Under the pieces are notes generated by a model. That model saw nothing but the letters and a program-made list of their open reading frames with translations, searched no databases and was not told the DNA's origin. Source: Modicisalibacter sp033446685 (GTDB lineage Bacteria > Pseudomonadota > Gammaproteobacteria > Pseudomonadales > Halomonadaceae). Taken from it: a DNA stretch of 64,000 bases. Positions 51,513-60,640 of the stretch are shown here, piece after piece. The translations under genes and the position numbers were made by a program. Location of the stretch: the NCBI RefSeq assembly GCF_033446685.1, contig NZ_JAWQLY010000003.1, positions 248,001 through 312,000 of the forward strand. The letters run 5' to 3'. The first letter of the stretch is position 1. The number at the start of each line of letters is the position of its first letter.

Positions 51513-52613
51513 TTAAGTCAGGCGCGTCAGCCAGCCGTGGGCATCCTCGCAACGCCCGTACTGCAGATCGAGCAGCTTGGTGCGCAGGCGCTTGCCAATC
51601 TCGCCGCCGCCGTCGGCGGTGAGGCGGATGCGCTCGTCGTCGCTGACCAGTTCGCCGATCGGCGTGACCACCGCCGCGGTGCCGCAGGCGAAGACTTCGC
51701 GGATCTCGCCGGAGGCGGCGCCTTCACGCCATTCGTCGATGCTGAGGTGGCGCTCTTCCGGGGTCAGGCCCTCGTCGCGGGCGAGCTGCATGATCGAATC
51801 GCGGGTCACCCCCTCGAGAATGGTGCCGGTCAGCTTGGGCGTGACGATCCGCCCGTCGCGGTAGACGAAGAACAGGTTCATGCCGCCGAGCTCCTCGACC
51901 CACTTGTTCTCCACCGCGTCGAGGAAGGCGACCTGGTCGCAGCCATGCTGCTCGGCTTCCTTCTGCGCGGCCAGCGAGGCGGCATAGTTGCCACCGCACT
52001 TGGCGAAGCCGGTGCCGCCGGGGGCGGCGCGCTTGTAGTTCGACGACAGCCAGATCGACACTGGCTTGACGCCGCCCTTGAAGTAGGCGGCCGCCGGCGA
52101 GGCGATCACGTAGTAGTCGACCTCCTTCGCCGGGCGTACGCCGAGGAACTTCTCGCTGGCGATCATGAACGGGCGCAGGTAGAGGCTGGTTTCCTCGGCG
52201 GCGCTGGCCGGGGTGGGCACCCAGGCGTGGTCCTGGGCGACCAGTGCCTTCAGCGAGCCGATGAAGTCTTCGTCGCTGAGCTCGGGTAGCGCCAGTCGCC
52301 GCGCCGAGGCGCGAAAGCGCGCGGCGTTCTTCTCGGGGCGGAAGGTCCACACCGAGCCGTCGGCATGCCGGTAGGCCTTGATGCCTTCGAAGATCTCCTG
52401 GGCGTAGTGCAGCACGGCGGCGGCGGGGTCGAGGGTCAGCGGGCCGTAGGGGCGCACTTCATGACCGTGCCAGCCATCGTCCGCGGTCCAGCGGATGTGC
52501 GCCATGTGGTCGCTGAAATAGCGGCCGAAGCCCGAATTGCCGAGGATCTCGTCGCGGATGGTGGCATCCGTGGGATGGGCGGTAGGCCGTACGTCGAAGC
52601 CAGAGGTGGTCAC
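51513..52613 (-). CDS. ilvE: Branched-chain amino acid aminotransferase
   Basis: The 366-residue class IV PLP enzyme is of the longer BCAT type. It shows VLHYAQEIFEGIKAYRHADG near residue 70, the PLP lysine in GTGFAKCGGNYAASLAAQ near 203, WVEELGGMNLFF near 240 and the EVFACGTAAVVTPIG phosphate-binding block near 310. It makes or degrades leucine, isoleucine and valine. It starts with GTG at 52613 behind GGAGA. Confidence 0.95.
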   Translation of the reverse strand: MTTSGFDVRPTAHPTDATIRDEILGNSGFGRYFSDHMAHIRWTADDGWHGHEVRPYGPLTLDPAAAVLHYAQEIFEGIKAYRHADGSVWTFRPEKNAARFRASARRLALPELSDEDFIGSLKALVAQDHAWVPTPASAAEETSLYLRPFMIASEKFLGVRPAKEVDYYVIASPAAAYFKGGVKPVSIWLSSNYKRAAPGGTGFAKCGGNYAASLAAQKEAEQHGCDQVAFLDAVENKWVEELGGMNLFFVYRDGRIVTPKLTGTILEGVTRDSIMQLARDEGLTPEERHLSIDEWREGAASGEIREVFACGTAAVVTPIGELVSDDERIRLTADGGGEIGKRLRTKLLDLQYGRCEDAHGWLTRLT

Positions 52614-52740
52614 CGGGGGTCTCCGTTACAGGGCTGGGCCCCGGCGTGCGGCGAATCGCCGGGCCGTGGGCCGTTGCGGTTAGGGCCACGCCACGCGACT
52701 CTAGGCCAGCGTGGCGGACAATGACTGCGAGAATGACATA

Positions 52741-52776
52741 CACGACACGAGCCGGGGAAGCCCGGCTCGTGTCGTG
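52741..52776. terminator. 16-bp hairpin between pepA and ilvE
   Basis: CACGACACGAGCCGGG at 52741-52756 pairs perfectly with CCCGGCTCGTGTCGTG at 52761-52776 around GAAG. It lies 60 bp beyond the pepA stop on the minus strand; the T run after it is weak, so it may end or only attenuate pepA transcripts. Confidence 0.7.
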
Positions 52777-52836
52777 ACGATGCAACGAAAATTAGCATGC
52801 GAATGACGCGTTGCGAAGTGCCGGTCGCTGCGCGGA

Positions 52837-54360
52837 TTACTCGACGTTTTCCGGGGTCTCGCCCAGCTCGACTTCGCGATCCAGCAGGTATTGGGTCAGC
52901 AGGCCCACGGGACGGCCGCTGGCGCCTTTCTGCTTGCCCGAGGTCCAGGCGGTGCCGGCGATGTCGAGATGCGCCCAGGGGTAGGTCTCGGTGAAGCGCG
53001 ACAGGAAGCACGCCGCGGTGATCGAGCCGGCCGGACGCCCGCCGATGTTGGCCAGGTCGGCGAAGTTGGAGTCGAGCTGGCTCTGGTACTCGTCCCACAG
53101 CGGCATGTGCCAGGCACGATCCCAGGCGGCTTCGCCGGCGTCGAGCAGGTCCAGCGCCAGGTCGTCGTCGTTGGCGAACAGCCCGGTGGCATGGTGGCCC
53201 AGGGCGATCACCGCCGCGCCGGTGAGGGTGGCGATGTCGACCACGCTGGCCGGCTGGTAGCGCTCGGCGTAGGTCAGCGCATCGCACAGCACCAGACGCC
53301 CCTCGGCGTCGGTGTTGAGTACCTCGACGGTCAGCCCCTTCAAGGTCTTGATGATGTCGCCGGGCTTGGTGGCGCGGCCGTCGGGCATGTTCTCGGCGCT
53401 GGCGACGATCGCCACCACGTTGATCCTGGGCTTGAGCGCGAGCAGCGACTTGACGGTGCCGAACACGCTGGCGGCGCCGCACATGTCGAACTTCATCTCG
53501 TCCATGTCGGCGCCCGGCTTGAGCGAGATGCCGCCGGTGTCGAAGGTGATGCCCTTGCCGATGAGCACGTGGGGCGCCTCTTCGGCGTCGTCGGCCCCCT
53601 GGTAGCGCATGACGATCAGCCGCGAGGGCTCTTCGCTGCCGCGGCCCACCGAGAGCAGCGAATGGGCGCCGAGCAGCTCTAGGGCTTCCTCGTCGAGGAT
53701 CTCGACGCCGAGCGCGCCGGCCGAATCGCGGCCGAGCTGCTCGGCCTGCGCCGCCAGGTAGCGCGGCGTGCAGACGTTGCCCGGCAGGTTGCCCAGGGTG
53801 CGTGCATAGTTGACGCCTTCGCCGACGGCACGGCCGACTCGGGCGCCGCGTTCGCTGGCGGTGGCTTCGGCGGCGTCGCTGATCAGCAGGCCGACCCGCG
53901 ACAGGCGCGGGGCGGGGGAAGGCTCGGACTTGAACTCGCTGAAGCGGTAGACGGCGCGCTGGGCCGCCTCGGCGATCATGCGCGCCTTCCAGTCGCCGGC
54001 GCGGTCGGGCACCGGGGCGTCGCTGAAGGCGACCACCGCCTCGTCGAGCGGCAGCTTCGCCAGCGCCGGGAAGGTGGCGTCCAGCGCGGTGCGCAGGCTG
54101 GTCTCGTTGCACTTGGCGCGCATGCCGAGGCCGACCAGCATCAGGCGTTCGGCGGCCAGGCCCGGCGCGAAGGGAATCAGCTGCACATTGCCGAGTCCGG
54201 CATCGAAGTCGCCACGCTCGATCAGCTGGCCGATCAGGCGCTCGCTGGCGTCGTCGAGCTTGGCGGCTACCGGGAGCAAGTCACCATCGGTAAATACCGG
54301 GACCACGAGGCAGGCCGTCTCGACCTTGGCCGGGTTGACGGTGAGAACAGGAAATTCCAT
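52837..54360 (-). CDS. pepA: Leucyl aminopeptidase (M17)
   Basis: The 507-residue protein has the PepA signature NTDAEGRLVLCDAL near residue 345, the metal-binding GKGITFDTGGISLKP near 265 and DMCGAASVFGT near 288. It removes N-terminal amino acids as a two-metal hexamer in the cytosol; in E. coli it also binds DNA. ATG 54360 (MEFPVL) has GGAGATG upstream, while longer frames to 54504 run into the divergent lptF promoter. It is divergent from lptF. Confidence 0.96.
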   Translation of the reverse strand: MEFPVLTVNPAKVETACLVVPVFTDGDLLPVAAKLDDASERLIGQLIERGDFDAGLGNVQLIPFAPGLAAERLMLVGLGMRAKCNETSLRTALDATFPALAKLPLDEAVVAFSDAPVPDRAGDWKARMIAEAAQRAVYRFSEFKSEPSPAPRLSRVGLLISDAAEATASERGARVGRAVGEGVNYARTLGNLPGNVCTPRYLAAQAEQLGRDSAGALGVEILDEEALELLGAHSLLSVGRGSEEPSRLIVMRYQGADDAEEAPHVLIGKGITFDTGGISLKPGADMDEMKFDMCGAASVFGTVKSLLALKPRINVVAIVASAENMPDGRATKPGDIIKTLKGLTVEVLNTDAEGRLVLCDALTYAERYQPASVVDIATLTGAAVIALGHHATGLFANDDDLALDLLDAGEAAWDRAWHMPLWDEYQSQLDSNFADLANIGGRPAGSITAACFLSRFTETYPWAHLDIAGTAWTSGKQKGASGRPVGLLTQYLLDREVELGETPENVE

Positions 54361-54524
54361 GGCATCTCCATGACGGATATTGTTCGCGACTGGCTTGCTG
54401 ACGAGACAGGCGAGCCGGGATTCTGGATAATGCCGACACTGACACGTGGCCGGCTGAACTCCCCCAGTGTACGCAAAGCACTGTGCCATTGCATGGATCG
54501 TCATATAGCGTCAGGGAGACCGAT

Positions 54525-55604
54525 TTGATCATTTTCCGTTATCTGACCCGTGAGATACTGGTCACCATGGGCGCCGTCGCCGGTGTCCTGTTGCTGGTCA
54601 TCATGGGCAGTCGCTTCATCCGCTATTTCTCCAGCGCCGCCGAAGGCGAGATCCCGGTCAGCATGCTGGGCACCCTGATGCTCTACCACCTGCCGGGCTT
54701 TCTCGAGCTGATCCTGCCGCTGTCGTTCTTCCTAGGCATCCTGCTGGCATACGGCCAGCTCTATCTGAATAGCGAGATCACCGTGCTGGTGGCCTGCGGC
54801 ACCAGTCCCAACCGGCTGCTGCGTGTGACCATGCTGCCCGCCGCGCTGATCACCATCCTGGTGGCGCTGTGCAGCCTGTGGCTGACTCCGGCGGGGGGGC
54901 GCTACAACGAGATGCTGATCGAGGAGCAGCAGAGTCGACTGGATTTCTCGGCGCTCACGCCGGGGCGATTCCAGGATTTCGGTGACGGTCGCACCGCCTA
55001 TACCCAGGCATTCAACGACGACCAGACGCGTATGCAGCAGGTCTTCATCAGCGAGCGCCAGCGGCGCGACGACGGTACCCCCGAAACCGTGGTGACGCGG
55101 GCCAAGGGCGGCTACCAGACCACCGACAAGGAAACCGGCAGCCGCTTTCTGGTACTGACCGACGGCGAGCGCTACAGCGTCGAGCCGGGACGCAACGTCG
55201 CCGAGCGGCTGGAGTTCGGCACCTATGCGGTGCGCCTGTCGCGCGCTGCGGAGATGGCCCAGCTCGACGAGGCCGAATACGCCTCGACACCGGCGCTCAT
55301 CGCCTCGGGCTCCGATGAAGCGCTGGCCCAACTGCAGTGGCGGCTGAGCATGCCGCTGATGATCCCCATCCTGACCCTGCTGGCGTTGCCGCTGTCGCGG
55401 GTCAATCCCCGCCAGGGGCGTTTCGCCAAGCTGATGCCGGCGATATTCCTGCATATCAGCTATCTCAGCCTGCTGCTGGCGGCGCTCGATGCCATCGGTC
55501 GCGGCTCGCTGTCGCCGTCCATCGGCATGTGGCCGATCCACGGGGTCTATCTGCTGCTCGGGCTAGGCTTGCTGCGGCGTTCGCAACTGGGAGGCAATCG
55601 CTGA
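54525..55604 (+). CDS. lptF: LPS export permease LptF
   Basis: The 359-residue protein has six membrane helices flanking a periplasmic jellyroll-type domain (residues 120-265). It starts LIIFRYLTREIL, matching the E. coli LptF N-terminus. This requires TTG as start codon at 54525, which has an ideal AGGGAGAC Shine-Dalgarno; the earlier ATG frame at 54483 lacks one. With LptG and LptB it extracts lipopolysaccharide from the inner membrane. Its stop overlaps lptG by one base. Confidence 0.95.
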   Translation: MIIFRYLTREILVTMGAVAGVLLLVIMGSRFIRYFSSAAEGEIPVSMLGTLMLYHLPGFLELILPLSFFLGILLAYGQLYLNSEITVLVACGTSPNRLLRVTMLPAALITILVALCSLWLTPAGGRYNEMLIEEQQSRLDFSALTPGRFQDFGDGRTAYTQAFNDDQTRMQQVFISERQRRDDGTPETVVTRAKGGYQTTDKETGSRFLVLTDGERYSVEPGRNVAERLEFGTYAVRLSRAAEMAQLDEAEYASTPALIASGSDEALAQLQWRLSMPLMIPILTLLALPLSRVNPRQGRFAKLMPAIFLHISYLSLLLAALDAIGRGSLSPSIGMWPIHGVYLLLGLGLLRRSQLGGNR

Positions 55605-56668
55605 TGCTGGCCGATCGTTTCGACCGCTACATCGCCCGCAACGTACTGGCGGCGATGCTGGTGGTGCAGCTGGTCCTGCTCGGGCTCGACCTGGTGATCA
55701 GCTTCATCAACGACCTCAACGACGTCGAGGGCAACTACAGCGCGTTCGACGTGTTGCTTTATCTGGGCCTGCGCTTGCCCTGGCGGTTCTACCAGTACGC
55801 CCCGGTGGCGGTGTTGATCGGCGCGCTGGTCGGACTGGGAAGCATGGCCTCGAGCAACGAGCTGACGGTGATGCGCGCTGCCGGGCGATCGCTGGTGCGT
55901 ATTCTCTGGGGGGTGATGAAGCCGGTCGGGTTGGTGGTGGTCCTGCTGCTGGTGATCGCCGAGTTCGTGACGCCGCGCAGCGAGCAGTTCGCCGAGGCCT
56001 GGCGGCTCGAGCAGTTGGAAGGTGCCGGCGCGGTACTCAGTCATCGCGGTGGCTGGCAACGCGAGGGCGACGACTTCTATCGCTTCGGGGCGATCCGCGC
56101 CGACGATACCGTCATCGACCTGACTCGCTATCGCTTCGCGGGCCAGCGGCTGGTCGAGGCCACCCATGCGCAGCGCGCCGTGTGGCTGGACGATCACTGG
56201 GTGCTCGAAAACGTCGACACCACCCGCTTCACCGACGGTGGTACCGAAACGCAACACGTTCGCCGCCAGGCCTGGCAGACCGAGTTCTCGCCGGCCCAGC
56301 TCAACCGCCTGCTGCGCGATATCGAAAGCCAGGCGCCCAGCGAGCTGTGGGCCTATGCGCAGTTTCTGCATTCGCAGGGGCTCGCCGCCACCCAGCCGCT
56401 GCTGTACTTCTGGCAGAAGCTGGTCATGCCGCTGACCCTGGTATCGCTGGTGCTGGTCGCGGCCTCGTTCGTGTTCGGTCCGTTGCGCAGCGTCGCCGCG
56501 GGAACGCGGGTGTTCTACGGGGTGATCGTCGGGCTGTCGTTCAAGTATCTGCAGGACCTGCTGGCGCCGGCCTCGACGGTGTTCGGCTTCTCGCCGATCT
56601 GGGCGGTGCTGGCGCCGACCCTGGGCTGTGCAGCGCTGGGCCTGTATCTGCTGCGGCGCAGCGGCTAG
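55604..56668 (+). CDS. lptG: LPS export permease LptG
   Basis: The 354-residue protein has the same helix-jellyroll-helix layout as LptF, starting DRFDRYIARNVLAAML. Helices lie near 12-35, 60-85, 100-125 and three more after residue 265 (QKLVMPLTLVSLVLVAASFVFGPLR). It forms the transmembrane pore with LptF. TGATG overlap couples the two genes. Confidence 0.95.
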   Translation: MLADRFDRYIARNVLAAMLVVQLVLLGLDLVISFINDLNDVEGNYSAFDVLLYLGLRLPWRFYQYAPVAVLIGALVGLGSMASSNELTVMRAAGRSLVRILWGVMKPVGLVVVLLLVIAEFVTPRSEQFAEAWRLEQLEGAGAVLSHRGGWQREGDDFYRFGAIRADDTVIDLTRYRFAGQRLVEATHAQRAVWLDDHWVLENVDTTRFTDGGTETQHVRRQAWQTEFSPAQLNRLLRDIESQAPSELWAYAQFLHSQGLAATQPLLYFWQKLVMPLTLVSLVLVAASFVFGPLRSVAAGTRVFYGVIVGLSFKYLQDLLAPASTVFGFSPIWAVLAPTLGCAALGLYLLRRSG

Positions 56669-56745
56669 GAGGCTGGGACGCGCCCAGAGCATGCGTTAGC
56701 GTCCGGCAGTTGCGAGCCTGTTTTTTTGCGATCAGGGTTGCGGTT

Positions 56746-56764
56746 CAGTATGCGAATCATTTAC
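56746..56764. promoter_or_regulatory. Fur-like box upstream of bfd
   Basis: CAGTATGCGAATCATTTAC agrees with the 19-bp Fur consensus at about 12 positions, best in the AATCATT half. It ends 31 bp before the bfd start codon. Confidence 0.55.
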
Positions 56765-56795
56765 ATTTAACTTCGCGATGCCAAGCGAGGTGTTT

Positions 56796-57026
56796 ATGTA
56801 CGTATGTCTTTGCAAGGGCGTTTCCGACAAGGCCATCCGCCAGGCGGTGGCACAGGGGGCGCGTAGTTGGCGCGACGTCCGCGAGCAGACCGGCTGCGCG
56901 ACCCAGTGCGGCAAGTGCGCTTGCATGGGCAAGACGATCGCCCGCGATGCCATGGAGCAATCCGCCGCTGCGCAATCCGTCGCGATGCGTCAGCCGATGC
57001 TGGCCGAGCTGGCTTACGCCCTCTGA
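56796..57026 (+). CDS. bfd: Bacterioferritin-associated ferredoxin
   Basis: The 76-residue protein has the four [2Fe-2S] cysteines at the same positions as E. coli Bfd: C4, C6, C38 and C41 (MYVCLC, CATQCGKC). Bfd docks on bacterioferritin and reduces its iron for release when iron is scarce. ATG 56796 has a GAGGTG Shine-Dalgarno; an upstream frame to 56778 is not needed. A Fur-like box precedes it and bfr follows. Confidence 0.95.
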   Translation: MYVCLCKGVSDKAIRQAVAQGARSWRDVREQTGCATQCGKCACMGKTIARDAMEQSAAAQSVAMRQPMLAELAYAL

Positions 57027-57080
57027 GCCAGTGTCGCCGGATCAGCGATCACAGTGGCCCTCGTTATGATCCGCCAACCC

Positions 57081-57110
57081 TTGTCATTTGCGAGTGGGTA
57101 TACGTAACAT
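57081..57110 (+). promoter_or_regulatory. Candidate bfr promoter
   Basis: TTGTCA (57081-57086) and TAACAT (57105-57110) are separated by 18 bp, a plausible sigma-70 promoter in the 196-bp gap between bfd and bfr. This would let bfr be expressed apart from bfd. Confidence 0.4.
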
Positions 57111-57222
57111 ATTGGCGCGATTGGACTTTTTCCTCCCTATGGACGATACTCCCAGGATCGACGATGCTGGGGCGTAGCCGTGCGTCCGGCGCTGGCAGAA
57201 CAATGCGTATGAGGAGATTCCC

Positions 57223-57705
57223 ATGAAAGGCGATAGCAAGGTCATCGAGCACCTCAACAAGGCGCTGGGCAACGAGCTGGTGGCGATCAATCAGTACTTC
57301 CTGCACGCCAAGATGTACAAGGACTGGGGGCTGCTCGGTCTGGCCAAGTGGGAATACGACGAATCGATCGAGGAGATGCGCCACGCCGACGCCTACATCG
57401 AGCGCATCCTGTTTCTCGAGGGGCTGCCCAACCTGCAGGACCTGGGCAAGCTGCGCATCGGCGAGAACACCCGCGAGATGCTCGAAAGCGACCTGGCCAT
57501 CGAGCACGAGGGGCGCAACGACCTGATCGAGGCGATCGCCTACTGCGAGCAGGTGCGTGATTACGTCAGCCGCGACCTGTTCCGCAAGATCCTCGACGAC
57601 GAGGAGGAGCATATCGACATCATCGAGACCGAACTCGGCCTGATCGACAAGGTGGGTCTCGAGAACTACCTGCAGAAGAAGATGCACGAATCCGACGAGG
57701 GCTGA
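57223..57705 (+). CDS. bfr: Bacterioferritin
   Basis: The 160-residue protein has all ferroxidase ligands (E18, E51, H54, E94, E127, H130) and the haem-ligand Met52, at the same numbering as E. coli Bfr. It stores iron as a 24-mer haem-containing ferritin. It lies downstream of its release partner bfd, with its own likely promoter, and is followed by a strong bidirectional terminator. Confidence 0.97.
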   Translation: MKGDSKVIEHLNKALGNELVAINQYFLHAKMYKDWGLLGLAKWEYDESIEEMRHADAYIERILFLEGLPNLQDLGKLRIGENTREMLESDLAIEHEGRNDLIEAIAYCEQVRDYVSRDLFRKILDDEEEHIDIIETELGLIDKVGLENYLQKKMHESDEG

Positions 57706-57755
57706 TCGTGAAGCACTCGTAAGCCGCGGTCAGATGAGCTAGCTGGCCGCAATTG

Positions 57756-57787
57756 CCAAAAAGGCGCCCCTCGGGGCGCCTTTTTGG
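57756..57787. terminator. Bidirectional terminator between bfr and purK
   Basis: CCAAAAAGGCGCCCC (57756-57770) pairs perfectly with GGGGCGCCTTTTTGG (57773-57787), a 15-bp stem with A and T runs for both strands. Confidence 0.93.
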
Positions 57788-57808
57788 TGGGCGCTGGTTG
57801 CGACCGGC

Positions 57809-58900
57809 TCAGCCGAGATCGTTGACCAACAGCGCTTCGACGGCTTCGATACGTTCGTCGAGCTTGGCTTCGTCGGGGGCGAGCACGGTGATGTGGCCGA
57901 TCTTGCGGCCCGGGCGCGGCGCCTTGCCGTAGTCGTGCCAGCGTGTGCCCGGCACCGCGAGTACCGCCTCGCGTTCCGGCAGGGCGCCGATCACGTTGAG
58001 CATGGCGCACGGCGTCAGCCGCTCGGTGGCGCCCAGCGGCAACCCGGCGATCGCCCGCAGGTGGTTCTCGAACTGGCTGGTGGTGGCGCCCTCGATGGTC
58101 CAGTGACCGGAGTTGTGGACCCGCGGGGCGATCTCGTTGGCCAGCAGCGCGTCGCCGTCGACGAAGAATTCGAAGGCCATCACGCCGACATAATCGAGCT
58201 TACTGAGCACCCGCTGGGCGTAGTCGGCGGCGAGGCGTTGCAGCGGATGGTCGATCAATGGAATCGAGCAGTGCAGCATGCCCTGGCGATGCTCGTTGCG
58301 GACCAGCGACCAGACCCGCGTCTCGCCGACGCGATCGCGTACCGCGATCAGCGAGACCTCGTGATCGAAGTCGACGAAGCCCTCGAGAACCAGCGGTACC
58401 CCGCCCAGCTCGGCGAAGGCACCGCTGACGTCGGCACTCTCGCGCAGCACCTTCTGGCCCTTGCCGTCGTAGCCCAGCGTGCGGGTCTTGAGCACCGCGG
58501 GCAGGCCGATCTCGGCGACCGCGCTGTCCAGCTCGCCCTGGCTGTCGATGCGTGCCACTGGCGGCAGCGGAATTTCCAGCTCCTGAAAGAGCGTCTTTTC
58601 GGCCCAGCGATCGCGTGCGGTAGCCAGCGCCCTGGCGGGCGGGTAGGCCGGGCGCTGCTCAGCGAGGCGGGCGACGACCGCAGGGTCGACGTTCTCGAAT
58701 TCGAAGGTCAGCGCGTCGCTCGCTTCGATCAGCGCGCTGAGCGCCTCAGCGTCGTCCCAGGCGGCGTGCAGGTGGCGGCCATGCAGCGCCGCACAGGGCG
58801 TTTCGCCCGGGTCGAGAAAGGTGAAGCGGGCGTCGAAGCCGGCGCCGGCCTCGGCGAGCATGCGGCCCAACTGGCCGCCACCGACGATTCCGATACGCAT
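57809..58900 (-). CDS. purK: 5-(carboxyamino)imidazole ribonucleotide synthase
   Basis: The 363-residue ATP-grasp protein begins IGIVGGGQLGRMLAEAG and carries TFEFENVD near 67, KTRTLGYDGKGQ near 140 and EIAPRVHNSGHWT near 258. It carboxylates aminoimidazole ribonucleotide with ATP and bicarbonate, the step before PurE. It follows purE by 3 bp on the minus strand. Confidence 0.97.
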   Translation of the reverse strand: MRIGIVGGGQLGRMLAEAGAGFDARFTFLDPGETPCAALHGRHLHAAWDDAEALSALIEASDALTFEFENVDPAVVARLAEQRPAYPPARALATARDRWAEKTLFQELEIPLPPVARIDSQGELDSAVAEIGLPAVLKTRTLGYDGKGQKVLRESADVSGAFAELGGVPLVLEGFVDFDHEVSLIAVRDRVGETRVWSLVRNEHRQGMLHCSIPLIDHPLQRLAADYAQRVLSKLDYVGVMAFEFFVDGDALLANEIAPRVHNSGHWTIEGATTSQFENHLRAIAGLPLGATERLTPCAMLNVIGALPEREAVLAVPGTRWHDYGKAPRPGRKIGHITVLAPDEAKLDERIEAVEALLVNDLG

Positions 58901-58903
58901 CGC

Positions 58904-59410
58904 TCAACGCTCCCCTGTCAAGGACGGCCGCGGATCCGGCGCGTCGAGCACGGCCCGGGTCTGCTCGGCGCGGTAACGCTCGAGCGCGGCGCGAATCTCG
59001 GGATACTTGTTGCCGAGCATCGCCGCCGCCAGCAGGGCGGCGTTGATCGCTCCGGCGCGGCCGATCGCCAGCGTGCCGGTGGGAATGCCGGCCGGCATCT
59101 GGACGATCGACAGCAGCGAGTCGACGCCGCTGAGCATGCTCGACTGGACCGGCACGCCGAGCACCGGCAAGACCGTCTTGGCGGCGGCCATGCCCGGCAG
59201 ATGGGCGGCGCCGCCGGCCCCGGCGATGATCACCTCGAGGCCGCGCTCGGCGGCGCCATCGGCGTAGTCGAACAGCAGGTCCGGGGTGCGGTGCGCGGAA
59301 ACCACCCGAACCTCGTGCTCGATGCCCAGCCGTTCGAGGGTCTCGGCGGTGTGACACAACGTCGACCAGTCCGATTTCGATCCCATGATGACGCCTACCA
59401 GTGCGCTCAT
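58904..59410 (-). CDS. purE: N5-carboxyaminoimidazole ribonucleotide mutase
   Basis: The 168-residue protein has the class I PurE motifs VIMGSKSDWSTL near residue 10, VVSAHRTPD near 40, AGAGGAAHLPGM near 68 and PAGIPTGTLAIG near 108. It moves the carboxyl group of N5-CAIR to make CAIR in purine synthesis. It is the first gene of purE-purK. Confidence 0.97.
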   Translation of the reverse strand: MSALVGVIMGSKSDWSTLCHTAETLERLGIEHEVRVVSAHRTPDLLFDYADGAAERGLEVIIAGAGGAAHLPGMAAAKTVLPVLGVPVQSSMLSGVDSLLSIVQMPAGIPTGTLAIGRAGAINAALLAAAMLGNKYPEIRAALERYRAEQTRAVLDAPDPRPSLTGER

Positions 59411-59586
59411 GCTGCCTCCGCTTGGTTAGCCAGATTGCCTGCCGTGGTCGCTGAGTGGCCAGTGTGCCGGGGCCGCCGTGCCGACCCATGCGCCGCCGCC
59501 GGAAACCGCTTCAGCCGACCGTGAAACAAGCGGCGCAGTATACCATCGCCAGCACGGCAGGGCATGCGACGCACGCATGCGGAGTG

Positions 59587-59820
59587 TCAGGGGAAGGCCG
59601 CGACGAGGGCGAAGCGCGCGACCGGCTCGCCGGCGACCTCGACGGTCTCGACGAACATCGCCAGCGGGCGCACCCAGAGTCCATAGCTGCCGTACAGCGC
59701 GCGGTAGACTACCATCGGCTCCTCGGTCTCGCTGTGATGGGCCAGGCCCAGCACCTCGTAGCTCTGACCCTTGTAGTGACGGTAAATGCCAGGGACCGGT
59801 CGGGACGCTTCATGATGCAT
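59587..59820 (-). CDS. DUF1653 domain protein
   Basis: The 77-residue protein contains the DUF1653 pattern GIYRHYKGQSYEVLGLA, then YRALYGSYGLWVRPLAMF. Its biochemical role is unknown. Its start lies 11 bp inside the end of tcdA on the same strand, so it is probably cotranslated with it. Confidence 0.88.
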   Translation of the reverse strand: MHHEASRPVPGIYRHYKGQSYEVLGLAHHSETEEPMVVYRALYGSYGLWVRPLAMFVETVEVAGEPVARFALVAAFP

Positions 59821-60640
59821 CGGAGGACTCCTCGCGAGTGGCGGTAGCGGCTTCACGGCGGGCGCGTTCGGCCAGGCGGGCCAGGGCCCGTGAGGCGGCG
59901 ACGAAACCGAAGCTGCCGGTGACGAAGGTCGCCGCGCCGAAACCGCTGGCGCAATCGAGCCGGGTCGCCTCGCCGAGCCCCGGCTTTTGCAGGCAGACCT
60001 CGCCGTCGCTGCCCGGATAGACCAGCTGTTCGTCAGAATAGACGCATTCGACGCTAAAGCGGCGGCGGGGGTTGCGCGAGAAGCCGAAATCGCGGCGCAG
60101 CCGGGCACGCACCTTGGCGAGCAGTGGATCGTGTTCGGTGCGGGTCAGGTCGGCGGTGCGAATGCGCGTCGGGTCGGTCTGGCCGCCGGCGGCGCCGGTC
60201 ACCGTCAGGCCCAGCTTGCGGCGCTTGCACCAGGCGATCAGCGCCGCCTTGGCGACCACGCTGTCGATGGCGTCGATGACGTGATCGGCATCCTCGGGAA
60301 TGCGTGCCTCGAGATTGCTGGGCGTGACGAAGGCGCTGTCGGCGATCACCTCGAGCTCGGGGTTGATCGCCCGAAAGCGTTCGGCGAGCACCTCGACCTT
60401 GGGCCGGCCGATGGTGCCGTCCAGCGCGTGCAACTGGCGGTTGACGTTGGAGACGCAGACGTCGTCGAGATCGATCAGCGTCAGCCTGCCGATCCCTGAG
60501 CGGGCCAGCGCCTCGGCCGCCCAACTGCCCACGCCGCCGAGGCCCACCACCACCACATGGGCGCGCTGGAAACGCGACGCCGCCTGGGTGCCGTAGAGGC
60601 GGCGAATGCCGTCGAAGCGGAAATCGTAGTCGTCGCTCAT
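59810..60640 (-). CDS. tcdA: tRNA cyclic N6-threonylcarbamoyladenosine synthase (E1-like)
   Basis: The 276-residue protein has the E1-type nucleotide-binding block VVVGLGGVGSWAAEALARSG near residue 30, followed by LIDLDDVCVSNVNRQ, and a VTGAAGGQTDPTRI segment near 145. TcdA dehydrates t6A at position 37 of tRNAs to the cyclic ct6A form. ATG 60640 overlaps the truC stop (ATGA). Confidence 0.93.
   Translation of the reverse strand: MSDDYDFRFDGIRRLYGTQAASRFQRAHVVVVGLGGVGSWAAEALARSGIGRLTLIDLDDVCVSNVNRQLHALDGTIGRPKVEVLAERFRAINPELEVIADSAFVTPSNLEARIPEDADHVIDAIDSVVAKAALIAWCKRRKLGLTVTGAAGGQTDPTRIRTADLTRTEHDPLLAKVRARLRRDFGFSRNPRRRFSVECVYSDEQLVYPGSDGEVCLQKPGLGEATRLDCASGFGAATFVTGSFGFVAASRALARLAERARREAATATREESSDAS

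Noticed and set aside
52610..54112. 500-codon minus-strand frame in another register over pepA
   Set aside because: Arg-rich frame-shifted shadow of pepA; the PepA motifs are in the accepted frame.
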